Notes: generated from the sequence alone by a model not told the origin. A stretch of 60,000 nucleotides of DNA from Apostichopus japonicus (GCF_037975245.1 NC_092579.1:16084178-16144177), one strand, 5' to 3'; counted from the stretch's first letter, positions 1 through 11,660 are shown. Translations and numbers: made by a program.

Positions 1-1104
1 CAGGGTCATATATATCGCATCTCATTAAAATGTATAATCAAATGCAACATGCTAGGGTCACATTGATCGATGGACTATTTGACAAGGGCTAACGGGTGGT
101 GGGTGGTGGGTTGTGGGTAAGAACTTTAGTGTGCTAACTAACATATTTGTTAACAAATAATTTCCATGTTAGCTCCTTGGGTTATGTCCCTCTTGAAATA
201 TGCAGTGGTATTGAGCAGTGTCAAAGTAGACGATAAAATGTCTTTAAATTGGTTGATAATTGAGGGTGATGGAAAATGGTTGTTGACCATCAAAGTGAGC
301 TTTACCTTCCTGCCTATGTAGTTGGTGGCAATAATGATGAAACTTAAGGAAGAGGCTTTTATAAACACCATTGATCAAAATAGTGAAGTGCAAGAGAAAG
401 CGGTTCTTCTAATACTAATCAGTAATAAGACACTTATCATTTATGCAAATATGACAGTAATAAATATGCATACTTTCAAGTAGTTTTTTTTTTGTATTTG
501 AGCTGCAATTTTACCAAATTTGCCTAGTAATTGCCATTAATTCTGGAATAAGATGGCAACTTCATCAGATTAAGACACCCTCTTAGGGGATTTTCACCAA
601 TCAAAAGATAATAAAGGAACTATCCAATTCTCAACATAAATTTGGTCTTCTAGACAATTTTCATTCCAGTTTTAATCACTTGCCATAGCAAGACAGTAAA
701 CTCTTTTAATTTTTTTATTATGATGAATTTGACTTAATTATTTTGTAGTGAAACTTGACTAGCTAAGTTATGTTATGTAAGTTAGTATAATATATAGCAT
801 TGAAACATTCATCAACTCATAAAGGGTCTTTAATATCTAAGTGCATTTCAGCCTTGTGGAGAAGATCACTTCATTGTAGCATTATTTCTCATCAGTTAGT
901 TTTGCACATTTATCCACCAAGCACACAGGAACATTGATTACCTAGGGACATCTTGCCCCTTTTAGTACAAGGAGATTTGTAGTGAGTAATATGAGTAATG
1001 AGTAGATGAGTAATGAGTATTGTACCTCCCAGGGCAGTGTGCTGATGTCTACTGCTTCCCCCAGGAAAATTGTTTGAGAGATAATCACTATTTCTAACCT
1101 ACAG
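1..1104. other. No gene seen; probable intron of the TIR gene
   Basis: AT-rich sequence with only short chance reading frames. It ends in a pyrimidine-rich splice acceptor (CTACAG at 1099-1104) just before the first TIR exon, so it is most likely the intron preceding that exon. Earlier exons and the start codon of the TIR gene would lie upstream of the window. I saw no RNA gene or recognisable transposon here. Confidence 0.5.
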
Positions 1105-1303
1105 GAAACACCCATAGAGTATGACATATACCTATCATGTTGCAAGGAAGACAGAGATGTAAGCAAAGCACTACTGGACAGTTTGAAGCAAGCCAAACCG
1201 GATATCAGGGTAGTGGTAGGGAGTGACCAGAAGATGATGAAAGACGAATCCTGGCAAGAAGAAATGTATGAAACCATGATGAAATCTGCTAGAGTGGTCA
1301 CAG
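1105..1303 (+). CDS. TIR gene exon: N-terminal half of TIR 1
   Basis: Acceptor CTACAG|GAA and donor ACAG|GTAAAA; it enters in phase 0 and leaves in phase 1. It encodes the first beta strand (EYDIYLSCCKED), the RVVVGSD strand and the helix ending in SARVV, just before the LSP segment of the next exon. A spurious reverse-strand frame covers the same DNA and has no family signature. Confidence 0.8.
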
Positions 1304-4300
1304 GTAAAATTAAAACATTATTACTGTTTCATTCTAAAGGTGCAAGGAAAGTTTGAGATTTCAAGAAATAGAAATATATATCTATCAAGATCCGGCTTAG
1401 GAATCACAAATGATTTTGAGTTGGTTAGCATCATGTTTGATCTCTAGAGTAATTAAGGCAAGTATGTCACCAAAACAGAACTAGTACTGTTCGACACAGG
1501 TGACAAACGCCTACAGTGGAATCACGACCTTCCTTACTGGTTTCTAACCTCTGGACATACAATCAGCGTCCATAGCCTAGTGGCAGGCACGTAGTCAAAG
1601 GGGGGGGGCGAAGGGGGCAACTGCCCCCCCTTGAGCATATTTTTTTGTATGTTTTATGATATCGCTAGTAATTTCAAAGAGGAAATGCTAATATGCAACT
1701 TACAAGGCCTGGGAAGTGCCATTCCCAGCGATCTTGGAGGCATTTTCATCCAAAATTTTCTTGTACGCTTCGCGCCAACCCATCGGCGCTACGCTTAGAT
1801 AGTTTGCAATGCCATTTCTACGACTCTGAAAGTTTGCCTACAGTTTCGCCCACCCTTGGCAAATTCCTCGCTACGCGCCTGCCTAGTGGTTAGGGTGTCC
1901 GCATACAAAGCGGGAGGCCCATGTTTTTTTAAGTGGCTGTAATTACCAATGAGTGAACATTATCATTCAGGTCAAGCATCTTCAAAATTTTGAAAAGATG
2001 TACAATGTAAAAAAATTTCTAACGTTGCATGGTTTAGAAAGTGTGTGCTGTATGTATTTGTGTTCCACATTTTGTTGTGTTTTTTATTTTAGTTAATAAC
2101 CTTTTTTTTATTATTAAAAGGGTTAAACCATTAAACCTGTTTACTTTGATCTATTGTGATTTTTTTCTCTTTTTTTTCAGTTCTTAGTCCAAGGTATTTG
2201 CAGAGTGCAGCCTGTATAGAACAGTACAATATTGCCCTCTGCTGTAACAGGAAAGTTCACAAGGACCTCCTCGCCCCCTTTTACGTCGAAGCTGTTCCAG
2301 AGTTGCCTTCGTATATGCAACTTGTCCAATACGTTGATTGTTTGTGAGTATGGACCAGTAAGGCTTAAAGTAGTTTGTGTAAAATATTTTCTCCTATTTG
2401 AAAAGTGGCATTAAATTCACTTACTGTTAAGTTGATAATTTACGAGTAAGTTTATTAAGGGTATGTGTAAGGGTTTTACATTTTTTTAACTAAAAATATC
2501 TTAACATAGAAAGACAGCTGCCTGTTCCTGCATGGAATCACATTTGTGAACAAGTGCCGCAGCTTGTGATGTTCCTCTCTGCATGTTGTTTTGGAAAAAT
2601 ACCTGTTCTTTTGTGAAAAGTGGTTTTGAAATCACTTTTCAGATCAGTAGATTATGAGTAAGTTTATCAATGGTATCAAAAAAAGTATACATGTAACTTA
2701 AAGGGTGTGAAGACTCGCGCAAAAAGAAACTTCTAATGCCGGTAATTTGACCTAGTTTCGAATGAGGTGTAACAGAAGTGTTAAACACCACCATCGATCC
2801 CAGAAAATACACACACAGCTTGCTACCGTCGGTAATTAGACACTAGTGTACAGTCAGTACATACAGCTGCGGTCAATACCATCAGCACAGTATACAAACG
2901 ATACAGTGATGGACATCTCAGGTCCAGCTAAAGATAACAATTAAGGTATCACGTTTCATTACTGTCTGCATTTTGTAGCAACACGAACAAAACGTCACTT
3001 GCAAGCACAGAAAGTTAACTTTTTCAGTTGGCCGCACACGGTTTGGGGCGAGTCTTCAATGCCTTTAAATTGTATGGCACAGTAAGATATTATCATATGT
3101 TAGAAGAGCGAGCAAGTATAGTTCTGAATTTGGTGAACAACATTCTTGAATAATTAATGATCTCATCAAGTCTTACGTTGCGATCTCTTCCGTAATTGAA
3201 TCAGGTCTCGTGATGCGTCAAAGATCTCAGCTGGATGTCAGCAGTTGGTGCGCATGTTGTCATCGAGCTCCGCAAACATCTACTCCGATGGGTACATGGT
3301 AGAAGTCAACCCGGTGAGATACGATGTATTCCTGTCTTACTCCCATAGCGATGCCGCTAAAGCAAACCAAATTGTTGAATGCCTGCAGGAGAAAGCACCC
3401 GACCTGAGAATTTTCTTTGATGTTCAAGAAATTAAACAAGGTAATGTAGAGTTTTTGAAAATGGGAGGGATTTTTCTCTCAAGATGAAAGAACTACCTCA
3501 TAATGTTATTTGGATGACTTTGAGGAGAGCTTTAGTTTTGATAAAATCTCATATATTTCACTGGCCATGGACAATGTAAATGTGTTATTTTTTTGCCAAA
3601 TCTTTTCCTATTTGACTTTTGTGTTGACTCGGAGGAGCTTACCTAGTGATTTCTGAGGTGGACTTGGTGCCCCAGCCCTTAATTCTTTGCCAAAGATATG
3701 CTGCAATGCATAACATCTGTTCCCCAATGCATTGATGCTGTATGTTACCTGCATATGCGTCTGTACTTCAATGCATAGCGTCTATACTTCATTGCGTAGA
3801 TGCCATGCTGACATGCATAACATCTATACATCAGTGCATAGATCCCATGCTTATACACGTAGTGTCGATACACACTAATGTATGGCATCTATGCATTGAA
3901 GCATAGTTGATATGCATGTAAGCATAGCATCTGTGCAGCAATGCATAGATCCCATGCTAACATGTATCACAGCTTCTATATATATTTCAATGCATACCAA
4001 GTGCTATTCTTTTAATGGCATCAACATTAATTCTGTTTTATTTCCTTGGACAATCAATTGTAGGTAAAGCATGGCAAAGGCTCTTATACCATTCCATTGA
4101 TGGTTCAACCATTTTCATTGCAATGGTTTCAGAGAGGTACTTAAAGTCAGCAGTGTGCAATGAAGAGTACAGTCTAGCTTTGGCAAAGTTCTGTACAAAG
4201 GTGAGGAAAACTTAAATGCATTAGCACAAGAGTACCGTTTTAGCCCTCCCAAACACCCTGCAAATCCACCCCTGGTCAAGATGAATAACTTGGTGTGACT

Positions 4301-7289
4301 GGGAATTGACCCTGAAATGAATAACTCTTGGCTCATTGTCTTTGACCTATGATATCATTGTGTACATATCCTTTAATCTGCACTACAGCACAGTAATACA
4401 ACACAGACAAAAATTGGCAAGATACATCTATTAAAAAGACTTCATTAAAAGGTATTGTGACAGAATATCTGTTGGCTGAGAAACAAATCTTCTTTAAACA
4501 TGCCTATTGGGAACCCTGTACAACTACATTCAACTGTGTAATTATTGCTGTTGTTACCTTCCAATTGTTCCAAAATAAATACCAAACCGAACTTTACACT
4601 TTGCAGTTCTGAAAGATATGAGCACATGAATAGTACAGGCGTGTAGGCTTCTGAAGGCTGCTGTTTCTCATTTGTCAGAATTGTCCAATTTCAGGGGGAA
4701 AAAAATTGTTATATACTGTAAGATTAGTGTTCATGTAAATATGTTACACATTACTATGTTTGTTTGAACGTTGTGTGTTTTGTTGTTAAAAAAAGTCTTA
4801 CATTCTTGGAAAACAGCACAAAAAAAATGACAATTGTCATAATTAAAACAGGTTTACCCTACAAAATCTAAATCATGAAGGGTTTTGGTTTTCAAACCAG
4901 ATATGTATTTTTTGTTTCAGAACAGCAGATATATGTTCAAACTCAGACAAACTTTCCAATATGCGGAATGAACTGTGTTTTAGTGAAAGTAATTTTATAA
5001 TGAGTCATACAGTTAGATTTGTGACTTTGTCTGTAACCATATTGTAGGGTGATCCTCTACAACTGTGCGTGCTGAAGACTGAAGATGCCTTGTCCCTACC
5101 CCCAGAGTACCAGGGAGTCACCACTGTCAGTGCAGGAACAGACTTTACCGATAAAATTGAGACATTTTGCAGTGACCTCGTTGATTGGTCGAAGACAAAG
5201 GAAGACTCACAAGCCAACGAATCTTTGCTGAGAAAAACACAAGCTGATGCACTCGTTTTGAAGGTAACCAGTGGTTTGAAGTAACTCAGACTAATCTTTG
5301 ATCTATTTAATGCTTTTCGACACATTTTATCGGTGTTAGCATTACAGCAACACTTGACACACAGTTGGTGGTTTTGACTGGTTTTTGTCCATAGACAGGT
5401 TAGATTTTTTATTTTTTTTATTTATTTTTTACTTCAATTTTTAGGTCATGCACAATCACAGGAATATATATATTTTTTTTAAATTTAATTTAATTTTTTT
5501 TTTATGATCATTCCATCAAGTATCCAAACAATGTGCAGTTCATAATAACATATACTTTATGACCATTAGTCAATATTATCCACAACAACCAATAAATCAT
5601 TAAATTAGACAGGTTAGAATGATTTGTTGAATGGTTTGAATAATTCCCATCATTCTATCAAAAATAACTGTAAATGTTTTAATTTTGGATTTGGCTCAGT
5701 TCCCTGTCATTCTTTTCTCTCTGTCTCAACAGGATTATTTTGTCAACTTCGACGAGGAATCTTCTAAACACCGAAGATTATGTTTCCATGATAGGTTTCC
5801 AAACTTTTTGCAATGGCTCAAAGAAGGTCCTAAGGTGGCAGACAAGAAAATGGGTAAAAACAAATCCAATATCGCTATAAGTTTCCACAAATCCGACCAA
5901 AAATATGCCGACTATATCTCTGCTGGGATTTCGCGTTTGGCACCTCACTTAAATGTGGAAAGCCATTGGGAAGACAACAAGGCCCGTCTGGCTACCATGG
6001 AGACCGTAGATAGGATTGTCGCCCTCTTGTCCCCGAGCTATTTGGAATCCCCAGAACAAGTGGAGGAGTTCCACATTGCCATTTGGCGACAAAGGATGGC
6101 AGACCCTTCCCTCCCTGTCCTCTACCCTGTTCAAATCCATGTTTTACCCGTGCGGCCGACCTACTTCCATATTATTCCTTACTTGGTCAGTTTAGAAGAC
6201 CAGTTGTGGTTGGAATTTGAAAATACTTACAAGAATGACCTTCCGGGGAAGTTTGCCAAGTTGTCTGTGTCGAGACTGAAGATGGAGGAGCAATACGCTC
6301 TCGACTTAGTGAATGCAGATCTGATCGACTTGGTTTACAAACAAAGGTAAATAATACCAACAATTTGTCATTTCCAAGCATCTCTCTGGTGCACTCGATT
6401 ATCTCCATTCAGCAGTGGGCGGTTGGGAGGAGGAGGAGGAAGAGCATGAAAGAGGGCAGGGAATTATTTCTTACTCATTGTATTGAAATTAAAGTAATAA
6501 TGAATTGTACTTTTTCTGTTTTGACGAGTCTCTTCAGAATTGGTTGTTTTCATTTTTTTTATTTTATTGAATTAATCTCAGCAATTTTTGGATATTCCAA
6601 AGTAAGTAAATCCACTTGGCTTAACTGTTGTAAATGATAATTGCCATTCTTTGAGTGAAGATTATGTTAAATTCTGTTGTAGTTTGAACAACAAGGTATT
6701 GGAATAATGAGTTATTTTGTATGGCACAAGCTTGTGGCAATGTACTTTGAAAAATTGTTAGGCATTGTTTCAAAATTAAGGCTGAATCAATCATCAAACA
6801 ATAGAGATTTACCAAGGCAGACCTGGAGTGCCTATTGTCTGAAACTGCACAGTACAAAGGATGACATCATATGATACCCTGGTATTCAGCCCTTAAACGT
6901 CCTACTTTTGACAGTGCCTTATCAAGCTATTGCAGAATTGCAAGAATGCATATTTAAACATACTGTAATTTTTAGTTAGCAATGCAATAAATCTTTATGA
7001 TACTTTTCCCAAAAAATATTTTGGGTAATTAATTTGATACAGATTTTGAAAAGATCATATCCTTGGTCTGCATATTTAAGTTATCAATTGATCTCTTTTG
7101 TGACATCATCTTTAGGTGTCTTCTTCTTTTCATTGGTCATTTTCACAAAAACTGCTCCATTTGTCATTTTATTATCATTTTCATTTTTTTGGTTTCAGTA
7201 ATACACCACTCAATAAGTCAGAGATACCCTGTTCATCTTTGGTCAACATCTTTACCCTGAGAGATCGGATTAAAGAACTGCAGAAGTAA
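1105..7289 (+). CDS. Multi-TIR domain protein (three TIR domains), 3' part of gene
   Basis: Seven exons read in one frame: 1105-1303, 2181-2343, 3205-3440, 4064-4200, 5048-5263, 5733-6346 and 7199-7289, stop TAA at 7287. Every junction is GT-AG with matching phase (1,2,1,0,0,2), giving 551 residues in the window. TIR 1 (about 5-115) has IEYDIYLSC and LSPRYLQSAACIEQYNIAL. TIR 2 (about 158-265) has RYDVFLSYSHSD, IFFD and SERYLKSAVCNEEYSLAL. TIR 3 (about 363-500) has NIAISFHKSD and LSPSYLESPEQVEEFHIAI. All three keep the S..C/V.E...A helix, whose Glu is catalytic in TIR NADases such as SARM1; TIRs may instead act as adaptors by self-association. No transmembrane segment, death domain or LRR is visible. 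The start codon lies outside the window. The TIR family call is firm; NADase versus signalling role is inference. Confidence 0.85.
1566..1924 (+). repeat. Truncated tRNA-derived SINE head, split by a hAT-type insertion
   Basis: The DNA at 1573-1583 (TAGCCTAGTGG) matches a polymerase III A box. It continues after the insertion at 1884-1920 (TAGTGGTTAGGGTGTCCGCA) as a tRNA-like anticodon arm, ending near CGGGAGGCCCATG. The intact SINE at 22495 has the same A-box region. No B box follows, so this copy is truncated at about 1924. It lies in a TIR-gene intron. Confidence 0.5.
1584..1881. mobile_element. 298-bp non-autonomous hAT-like element (MITE)
   Basis: The ends are short inverted repeats, CAGGCACGTAG on the left and CTACGCGCCTG on the right (10 of 11 bases pair). 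The element is flanked by an exact 8-bp duplication, CCTAGTGG (1576-1583 and 1882-1889). Eight-base duplications and CAG-type termini are typical of hAT transposons. It has no coding capacity. Part of the body (about 1692-1800) recurs, diverged, at about 27292-27410 inside a second insertion. Confidence 0.7.
2181..2343 (+). CDS. TIR gene exon: C-terminal half of TIR 1
   Basis: It is preceded by a strong polypyrimidine tract and TTTCAG, and ends TT|GTGAGT. It enters in phase 1 and leaves in phase 2. It encodes LSPRYLQSAACIEQYNIAL, the TIR helix that carries the conserved Glu, and then a Pro/Leu-rich end (YVEAVPELPSYMQLVQYVDC) typical of the last strand and helix of a TIR fold. Confidence 0.8.
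3205..4200 (+). CDS. TIR gene exons: TIR 2
   Basis: The exon at 3205-3440 starts after TTGAATCAG and ends CAAG|GTAATG. It carries a Ser-rich linker and then RYDVFLSYSHSD and LRIFFDVQEIKQG. The exon at 4064-4200 (after TTGTAG, ending AAG|GTGAGG) completes the domain with KAWQRLLYHSIDGSTIFIAM, VSERYLKSAVCNEEYSLAL and AKFCTK. Phases match: 2 in, 1 between, 0 out. The domain is a textbook TIR with G.AW, S..Y and C.EE..LA. Confidence 0.82.
3690..3990. repeat. Degenerate intronic tandem repeat (about 30-40 bp period)
   Basis: Between two TIR exons the motif AATGCATAG.(A/G)TCTAT(A/G)C recurs many times with variants such as GCATAGATCCCATGCT. Unit length is irregular. It contains no reading frame of note and looks like an old minisatellite within the intron. 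Confidence 0.6.
5048..5263 (+). CDS. TIR gene exon: end of TIR 2 and linker
   Basis: The acceptor is ATTGTAG and the donor AAG|GTAACC, phase 0 on both sides. It encodes GDPLQLCVLKTEDALSLPPE, matching the final strand of the second TIR, and a charged linker (DWSKTKEDSQANESLLRK) leading into TIR 3. It is spliced between the second and third TIR domains. Confidence 0.75.
5733..6346 (+). CDS. TIR gene exon: TIR 3
   Basis: A single 614-nt exon encodes a whole, more diverged TIR domain. It starts after TCTCAACAG and ends AAAG|GTAAAT. Motifs include NIAISFHKSDQKYADYISAG, VDRIVALLSPSYLESP, VEEFHIAIW and PVQIHVLPVRP. Its first strand has AISFH in place of the usual VFISY, so this domain may have drifted in function. 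It leaves in phase 2, fitting the terminal exon. Confidence 0.8.
7199..7289 (+). CDS. TIR gene terminal exon
   Basis: The acceptor TTTTTTTGGTTTCAG joins in phase 2. The exon encodes about 30 residues (SNTPLNKSEIPC...LRDRIKELQK) and ends at TAA 7287-7289. The last residues could form a short amphipathic helix. A diverged partial copy of this exon lies just downstream (ATACCACTCAACAAATCCCAGATACC, about 7381-7406), a probable local duplication. Confidence 0.65.
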
Positions 7290-9043
7290 CCTCCGATATG
7301 CACGGAATGAATCTCAGTTAAAGTTTAATAACACCGTATTGACTTTTAACTGTGACTTGCCTAGGCCTTGCATTGTTCACATACCACTCAACAAATCCCA
7401 GATACCTTGCACATCCTAAGCCAACAGATCTCCCCTGAGAATTCAGATAAAGTAACAGTGCAGAAGAGCCCACTGGTTTACAAGAGAGGATCAAAAATCA
7501 TTTTTATTTTGGTCGGATTGTAACTTTGTTTTACTTGCAGAAGACTTACGTATGTTTACAAGAAGTTACGCAACATTGGCCCTTTGAACAAACATGTTTT
7601 TTTCCCTCTATAATATTAAGTGGTAGTTTCATTAGTTTTAATTTAACATTTCATCAATAATTACGACGCATGAAGTTAGATAAGAGAAACAAATCAGGAG
7701 AAATCTGAACATGTTTTAAGGACCCCTGTGCTGAAGCCTTCAGCTCAAAGTGGTAATGATCTTCATAAGAGTAATATCCCAGAATTTGAACAACTATTCC
7801 TACGTTTAACCTTCCAAATTATTTTGCATGTTATTAAATTTTGCCTATATTTTCTTTCTTTTTCTATCTCAGCAAACAACCATATGACAAGTTTTTAAAT
7901 GTGTGAATAAAATGATCATCTCTTTGATAGATGTTGTTTGGCCCCAGAATGTATTAGTCGGATAATGCCAATCATGCTAATGCGAATCATACCAAATAAC
8001 ACATTTTGTTTAACTTGATTGTAACACAACACAGTATTCACTATTCTTAAAGCTCAACTAATGGTGTTCTATGGAGGTTTTGTATTCGTTAATGTCACCT
8101 CAAGTCACAGCTGACAAAAAATTGTGATCTTTCATTGTTCCACAGACAAATCATCTTTTTTTTTGTTTTTTTTGTGTGCCCTTTTTATGAAATATCTTCT
8201 GCATGGTCTGTGTACTCCTCTTACCATCTCAAAGTATCTGAATTTATTGTGCAAAGATTCTGGAATTATCCAAAACTCAGGTTTTTTCTGTTTGTACAAC
8301 TTGACTATCTTCTAGTCTGGAAGGATTTGACTCGTTTGAAAATGTCACAAAATTACTGATCTTTATTTCGCTCCATATGAAGAGCTGTTTCTTTTATACA
8401 TTTTGTAGTAACTCAAGAGGTCTTCCAATGCCTCATTTGACGAGCAATTGCCCCTATTTTCAATGTCCAAAAAGAATAATAAAATGTAACAAAAGCATAT
8501 GCACTCTGCAATGCTACACTTTTGAACTAAATATGTCTCAGAATGCAGCATTTAATGTGTAAAAATGTTTTTGTTGTTGTTGCGGGTGGGGGAGGGGAGG
8601 GGGAAGTCCCTTGATCAGCAGACCAGTACTTGTAGACTTGGCTTCAATGGCCCTTGGGCCAACCCACTCCTTAATGAAACCCTGGATCTGCCCTGGATTG
8701 CATTTGTAAACAAACACCTCCAGGGCCTTATGGCTCATTGGTGATCCCATTGGTGAGCTCTTCTAACCTATCGGGATCATATATTAGGGATTGCTGATTA
8801 ACAGCGATGATATTGCATTTGTGAAGTATGTGCATGTTGCTATACAAATTCTGCGATGCAATCGGACTCAATTATGTAATCATTGCTTTATAATATTGGG
8901 ACCAATGAAAATGAAAGGAAGGCGTATAGGATGATTTCACACTGAAATCCTAGTGTTCATTCTTGATGGGAATTATTGTTTCTTACCGTAGATGGCTTGA
9001 TGTACACCGTAAATGACCAATTGTATTTATGTTAAAGATATGC
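7290..9043. other. 3' UTR of TIR gene and intergenic DNA
   Basis: No coding signature is visible. AATAAA at 7906-7911 is a candidate polyadenylation signal for the TIR gene, about 620 bases after its stop. At about 8575-8760 there is a GGGGAGG-rich patch followed by GC-richer DNA that looks like an unidentified repeat fragment. The rest is AT-rich unique sequence. Confidence 0.4.
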
Positions 9044-10465
9044 TTTATTTGCCGAAAAATTTGGACGAGCAGGCAATAGAAGACTAAACATTTACCATAC
9101 ATATATAGATATTTTATCAATTTATCCCACAGTATACATGATATAGAGTTGTACTTCCAGCAATCTGTACAAAATATATAGGATAAAATGCAACTGATGA
9201 AATTCCAATGAGCTCTCTTACAGTAATATTATTGTTCATAAGATATTCAAATAAATATTTATATAAATTACACGACATTATCGTAAAAGTGAATTATCTT
9301 TCCTCTGACCAGCAGAGGACACCCAACATAATCTGCTATAAATATATGACTATAAATAAAAAATATTTGAAATAAAAATATTAGATCGGTGTTTCGAACA
9401 ATGGAATCACTATATATATGTAAACTAAAATACCATCCATGTGCTGCTGTACAGAGACTTACACACAAGTTCATTTGTGCTTCTCTTCTGATTGCCACTT
9501 CACAATAATTTTTTCACAACAACGTAAAAGTGTTCAAAGTGCATTGCTACCAATTTTCTGAATTTAAGAAAATGAGTTACTTTTTCTTAAATGAACAAGT
9601 CAAGATGTAACAGAGATCTGCTAGTTGTTACATTAATTTCTTATTCTTAATATATGACATTTAACATACCTCAACCCCCAACCCCCCCCCCCCAATTGAA
9701 AAATGTAGGGCAGTCATCCAATAGCCTCCAGATAAGAAACCAGACTTGTCGATGTTTCGTTTCTTATTAAAAGTGAGTTTACAATTCTCCTACATTTGAA
9801 GAGATTCAAAGAAATTTTGCAGCAGCTACAACTATGCATCAATTAAACTGTTTGAATTTAACTTTACAGTAAAACAAATCTTGTGACTGCTGCTTTGATA
9901 TTCTTTGAAATAAGCTTAGTCAAACAGTACAGAAAGTAATGAGGACACTTTTCCTTCAAAACCCACTTATAACCATCCTCTGAGTGTTTACAAACTTCTG
10001 AAAATGTCACAATGCACAGATGCCAAAACTTCCATGAAGTAACAAATTTTAATGGCAAGCAAAAAGTCCCCTGACTACAACTAGCATTCTCCCTCCTTTC
10101 AAACAGTTTTGTAAAATAAATATCTTCCTTTCTAAACCCCATATTGTCTCTAACCCCTTCCCACCCCTTATACTCCCAAAGAAGAGTAGGGGATAAGATT
10201 GGAAGGCAATCTACCATACGAAAATAGAGTTATGATGCTATACAGCACTTTCAAAAAAGCTTAAAAGTTACTTCAAATGCCAAATAGATACAGTACCTGC
10301 TTAGTGAATTCCAAACAATTGTACACTGTGCAGTAATAGAAGTTGATCATTTGGCTACAATGGTAGTCATAGGATCAAAAAGTGTATACATATTTGAAAA
10401 AATTTAACTTAGTGGTGGAAGTAGAAAACACACCCATTGATGCAATAGATTACCAAGAACATAGC
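9044..10465 (-). other. Probable long 3' UTR of the F-box gene
   Basis: This lies directly downstream of the F-box stop codon on the reverse strand. The first AATAAA met on that strand is at 9049-9044, suggesting a 3' UTR of about 1.4 kb. The reading frame at 9864-10217 shows no family motif and is probably chance. The call is inferred from position and a single hexamer. Confidence 0.35.
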
Positions 10466-11635
10466 TCAGCGATTGGGGCCCATGTCTAGTCGTAGCCCTG
10501 GGTTTTCCTGTATCTCCAAGCTGGGATATAGCTCGTGGATTGTCCTTTTGACTTGCTCGTTTAAATTAGCGCAGCATAGGACCTTGAGCTTGTGACAGTG
10601 CCGGAGGAAACGAAGTAAGCTATCGTGTCTATCAGGCGGCAGTAAAATAGCTATGTCCTCCAGTGTACCCTGGTAGGTTGATGAAAGAAATCGCAGTGAC
10701 TGACTAATGTAGGAATCAGATGCGATCAGACTAACGTTTAGGTTCACCAGGGGGATCTCCTGACTGAGCACCCACGATAGAGGCATACCTTGAAGTGGAA
10801 AGATTGATATGAAGGTCACGCTGACCTTGAGGTGAGGGAGTCTGCGGGTCAAATGTTCCCATCCGCTCCCTGTCGCTCGTTTTCTCATCCCTCTGACGAC
10901 GAGTGACAGGTGCTGAAGCGGGGCTCGGTCATCATCTGCTAGAGCTGTCAACAAAGCCGGGGTAACCCAATCATCCAGGATCTCCAAGGATACCAATTTA
11001 CGGCACTTGTGAACCAAGTTGACCACATCCTGTCGACTGACGACCCTAGAGAGGTTGTCATTCTGAAGATTGATATGATGTATGTTTGAATGCATGTTGG
11101 CGAGCAAGTTTACTAGACTATTGCTATTTGCCACTGGTAAGCCACTGAAGTCGACCTCCCTTAGACCTCCGTCTAAACAGGGATTAGCTAGGAATCTGTG
11201 CATGAGTTCCCAGCATTTCGTGGCTCTCGCTTGGGCGAGACTATTGCCTTTGTTCCTCCCATAGAGGAAACGATAATCAGCACATATGGCAAATTTCTCT
11301 AGCTTCAACGATTCCATTTGTGATAATACTGTCAATAACTTGCATACATTTTTAACGTTTGTCGTGAGATATTCCTTCTTGTCAAAATATATCGTGATCG
11401 ATTTCAAATGTTTTGCATACTGGGGGAAGCCATTGAGTTGGTCTCCTGCATGCTGTCCATGATAGAACCAAAAACTGGCATCCAACTCCCAAAGAGAAGG
11501 ATTTGCAAAACATTCTGCCCAACGCTTGCAAGTCACGGCAGCTGCATGTCTGTCCCTATGGTCAAGATATGAAAGAATTCTAACGATAATATGATGTGGC
11601 AGATTATTCCAGTGGTGAGTTTGATGTTGTCCCAT
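10466..11635 (-). CDS. F-box protein, FBXO39/FBXO33-like, with LRR-like repeats
   Basis: A single coding exon of 389 residues. The F-box is at about residues 8-50 (NNLPHHIIVRILSYLDHRDR, then VTCKRWAECFANPSLW). The rest is Leu-rich with irregular LRR-like stretches (LKSITIYFDKKEYL, LREVDFSGLPVANSNSL, LQHLSLVVRGM, LEDIAILLPPDRHDSLLRFL). F-box proteins recruit substrates to SKP1-CUL1 ubiquitin ligases. The layout resembles FBXO39/FBXO33, but the subfamily call is from memory. The ATG at 11635-11633 was chosen because the frame upstream reads through a splice acceptor (TTTTTTTTTGTCACAG, about 11661), so earlier in-frame codons are intronic. A 5' noncoding exon must lie further upstream. Coding GC is higher than the flanks, as expected of a real gene. 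Confidence 0.9.
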   Translation of the reverse strand: MGQHQTHHWNNLPHHIIVRILSYLDHRDRHAAAVTCKRWAECFANPSLWELDASFWFYHGQHAGDQLNGFPQYAKHLKSITIYFDKKEYLTTNVKNVCKLLTVLSQMESLKLEKFAICADYRFLYGRNKGNSLAQARATKCWELMHRFLANPCLDGGLREVDFSGLPVANSNSLVNLLANMHSNIHHINLQNDNLSRVVSRQDVVNLVHKCRKLVSLEILDDWVTPALLTALADDDRAPLQHLSLVVRGMRKRATGSGWEHLTRRLPHLKVSVTFISIFPLQGMPLSWVLSQEIPLVNLNVSLIASDSYISQSLRFLSSTYQGTLEDIAILLPPDRHDSLLRFLRHCHKLKVLCCANLNEQVKRTIHELYPSLEIQENPGLRLDMGPNR

Positions 11636-11660
11636 CGTCGTAGCATGCAAACTTGGTGAT

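Noticed and set aside
942-1301. 119-residue reverse-strand frame
   Set aside because: It overlaps the + strand TIR exon, which has clear family motifs and splice sites; the reverse frame has none.
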